Assembly (NCBI GenBank): GCA_945898215.1
Contig: CAMDHY010000025.1
Location: 1 to 42,930, forward strand
Direction of reading: 5' to 3'
Length of the DNA: 42,930 nt
Origin: Pseudoxanthobacter soli DSM 19599
GTDB lineage: Bacteria > Pseudomonadota > Alphaproteobacteria > Rhizobiales > Segnochrobactraceae
The notes below the pieces were generated by a model. The model was given only the letters and a program-made list of their open reading frames with translations. It did not search any database and had not been told where the DNA came from. Shown in pieces: positions 41,709 through 42,930 of this stretch. How positions within the stretch are numbered: the first letter of the stretch is position 1; the number at the start of each line of letters is the position of its first letter. The translations under genes were made by a program, and so were the position numbers.

Positions 41709-42887
41709 GTGTCCCGTCAGAACTATCTGTTTACGAGCGAATCCGTCTCTGAGGGTCACCCGGACAAGGTCTGCGACCGCATCTCGGACACCGTCGTCGA
41801 CGCATTCCTCAGCGAGATGCCCGAGGCGCGCGTCGCGTGCGAGACGCTCGCCACCACCAATCGCGTCGTCATCGCCGGCGAGGTGCGCGGGCCGGAGACG
41901 ATCACCGGCGACTACCTCGCCCACCTGACGCGTCTCGCCATCCGCGACATCGGCTACGAGCAGGACGGCTTCCACTGGAAGACCGCCGACATCGCCGTGC
42001 ACCTGCACGCGCAGTCGGCCGACATCGCCCAGGGCGTCGACGCGGCCGGCAACAAGGACGAGGGTGCCGGCGACCAGGGCATCATGTTCGGCTATGCCTG
42101 CCGCGAGACGCCGGACCTGATGCCGGCGCCGATCTACTACGCCCACAAGATCCTGAAGGTGCTGGCCGACGTCCGCAAGTCCGGCCGCGAGCCGGCTCTC
42201 GGTCCGGACGCCAAGAGCCAGGTGACGGTCGCCTACGAGAACGGCCGGCCGGTGCGCGCCACCCAGATCGTGCTGTCCACCCAGCACCTCGACGAGGCCC
42301 TTTCGTCGGCCGACGTGCGCAACATCGTCGAGCCCTACATCGTCGCCGCCCTGCCGGAAGGCTGGACCGGCAAGGAGACGAAGTGGCACGTCAACCCGAC
42401 CGGCAAGTTCGTCATCGGCGGACCTGACGGCGACTGCGGCCTCACCGGCCGCAAGATCATCGTCGACACCTACGGCGGTGCCGCCCCGCACGGCGGCGGC
42501 GCCTTCTCCGGCAAGGACCCGACGAAGGTCGACCGCTCCGCCGCCTACGCCGCGCGCTACCTCGCCAAGAACGTCGTCGCCGCCGACCTCGCCGACCGCT
42601 GCACGATCCAGCTCGCCTACGCCATCGGCGTCGCCGAGCCGCTCGCCGTCTATGTCGACCTGCACGGCACCGGCAAGGTGGAAGAGGCGAAGATCGAGAA
42701 GGCGGCGCGCGAGGTGATGAACCTGACGCCGCGCGGTATCCGCGAGCATCTCGGCCTCAACCGCCCGATCTACGCCCGCACCGCCGCCTACGGCCACTTC
42801 GGCCGCCAGCCCGAGGCCGACGGCGGCTTCTCGTGGGAGAAGACCGACCTCGTCAAGGATCTGCGCAAGGCGTTCGGCGCGCGTTGA
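41709..42887 (+). CDS. metK: S-adenosylmethionine synthetase
   Basis: Encodes 392 residues. Conserved MetK motifs: [13 protein letters not shown] at the start (ATP and Mg), [12 protein letters not shown], and the P-loop-like [14 protein letters not shown]. It makes SAM from methionine and ATP in the cytosol. GTG at 41709 gives the standard N-terminus [11 protein letters not shown] and has GGGGGAG at about ten bases; an upstream ATG at 41607 adds a 34-residue leader that no MetK has. The preceding leader carries an AT-rich operator and a hairpin, so feedback regulation is likely. It is probably followed by trmB. Confidence 0.97.
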   Translation: MSRQNYLFTSESVSEGHPDKVCDRISDTVVDAFLSEMPEARVACETLATTNRVVIAGEVRGPETITGDYLAHLTRLAIRDIGYEQDGFHWKTADIAVHLHAQSADIAQGVDAAGNKDEGAGDQGIMFGYACRETPDLMPAPIYYAHKILKVLADVRKSGREPALGPDAKSQVTVAYENGRPVRATQIVLSTQHLDEALSSADVRNIVEPYIVAALPEGWTGKETKWHVNPTGKFVIGGPDGDCGLTGRKIIVDTYGGAAPHGGGAFSGKDPTKVDRSAAYAARYLAKNVVAADLADRCTIQLAYAIGVAEPLAVYVDLHGTGKVEEAKIEKAAREVMNLTPRGIREHLGLNRPIYARTAAYGHFGRQPEADGGFSWEKTDLVKDLRKAFGAR

Positions 42888-42930
42888 ACGACGACGCGGA
42901 TCGCGACGGAAACGACAAGGCGCCGGGCGA
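42884..42930 (+). CDS. Start of the next gene, possibly trmB (runs off the right edge)
   Basis: A TTG at 42884 overlaps the metK stop (TTGA) and opens a frame to the window edge reading [15 protein letters not shown]. tRNA (guanine-N7)-methyltransferase TrmB commonly follows metK in Alphaproteobacteria and begins with a similarly acidic tail. Only 15 codons are visible, none of them diagnostic, so identity rests on gene order. Confidence 0.35.
   Translation, partial: MNDDADRDGNDKAPG

Overview
This window looks like chromosomal DNA from a high-GC alphaproteobacterium of the order Hyphomicrobiales (Rhizobiales). By eye GC is near 70%. The main evidence is the gene order tsaB-rimI-fur-plsC-miaB-phoH-ybeY-corC-lnt-HTH-metK. 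A rhizobial-type Fur/Mur, a PraR-like regulator upstream of metK, a DUF992 protein, glnD-murJ and adjacent aroK/aroB functions also fit. No genus can be named from the sequence alone. Coding density is high, and there is no rRNA, CRISPR array, intact insertion sequence or phage.

Region by region. 1-3030: the end of an Smr-domain gene, then a leftward block with a GGDEF remnant, the rpmI-rplT pair with its own promoter and terminator, a DUF2066 remnant and tRNA-Leu(CAA). Both remnants lack the 5' part of their family, so this block looks rearranged. 3200-10100: a single-frame shikimate kinase/3-dehydroquinate synthase fusion, a CNNM/CorC-like transporter, BolA on the other strand, a D,D-carboxypeptidase and a His-rich CobW GTPase. 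10105-15392: a probable catabolic patch with a CitE-like lyase, a FOXRED1-like flavoprotein, a benzoylformate-decarboxylase-like ThDP enzyme and an orphan solute-binding protein. 15437-19560: a TAXI-type TRAP transporter (binding protein, fused permease, DUF1850) with a dense hairpin array between the binding-protein and permease genes. 19698-27895: glnD, murJ and trpS, with about 2.8 kb of accessory genes between murJ and trpS. 28041-32203: envelope or secreted proteins of unknown role, an aspartate aminotransferase and a DUF992 protein. 32288-42930: the conserved block from tsaB to metK (tRNA modification, ribosome maturation, metal regulation, phospholipid and lipoprotein synthesis, SAM synthesis).

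Nothing here is convincingly a new multi-gene system. The observations most worth checking are: the aroK-aroB fusion with a repeat linker; the ThDP-enzyme gene with no normal start codon where its family begins, only an in-frame ATA overlapping a five-codon minigene, plus an active-site His-to-Tyr change; the hairpin array inside the TRAP operon; the AT-rich palindromic operator before metK; the hairpin abutting the tsaB start codon; the DUF2066 remnant cut at a tRNA 3' end; and six gene junctions that all use the same GTGA overlap.
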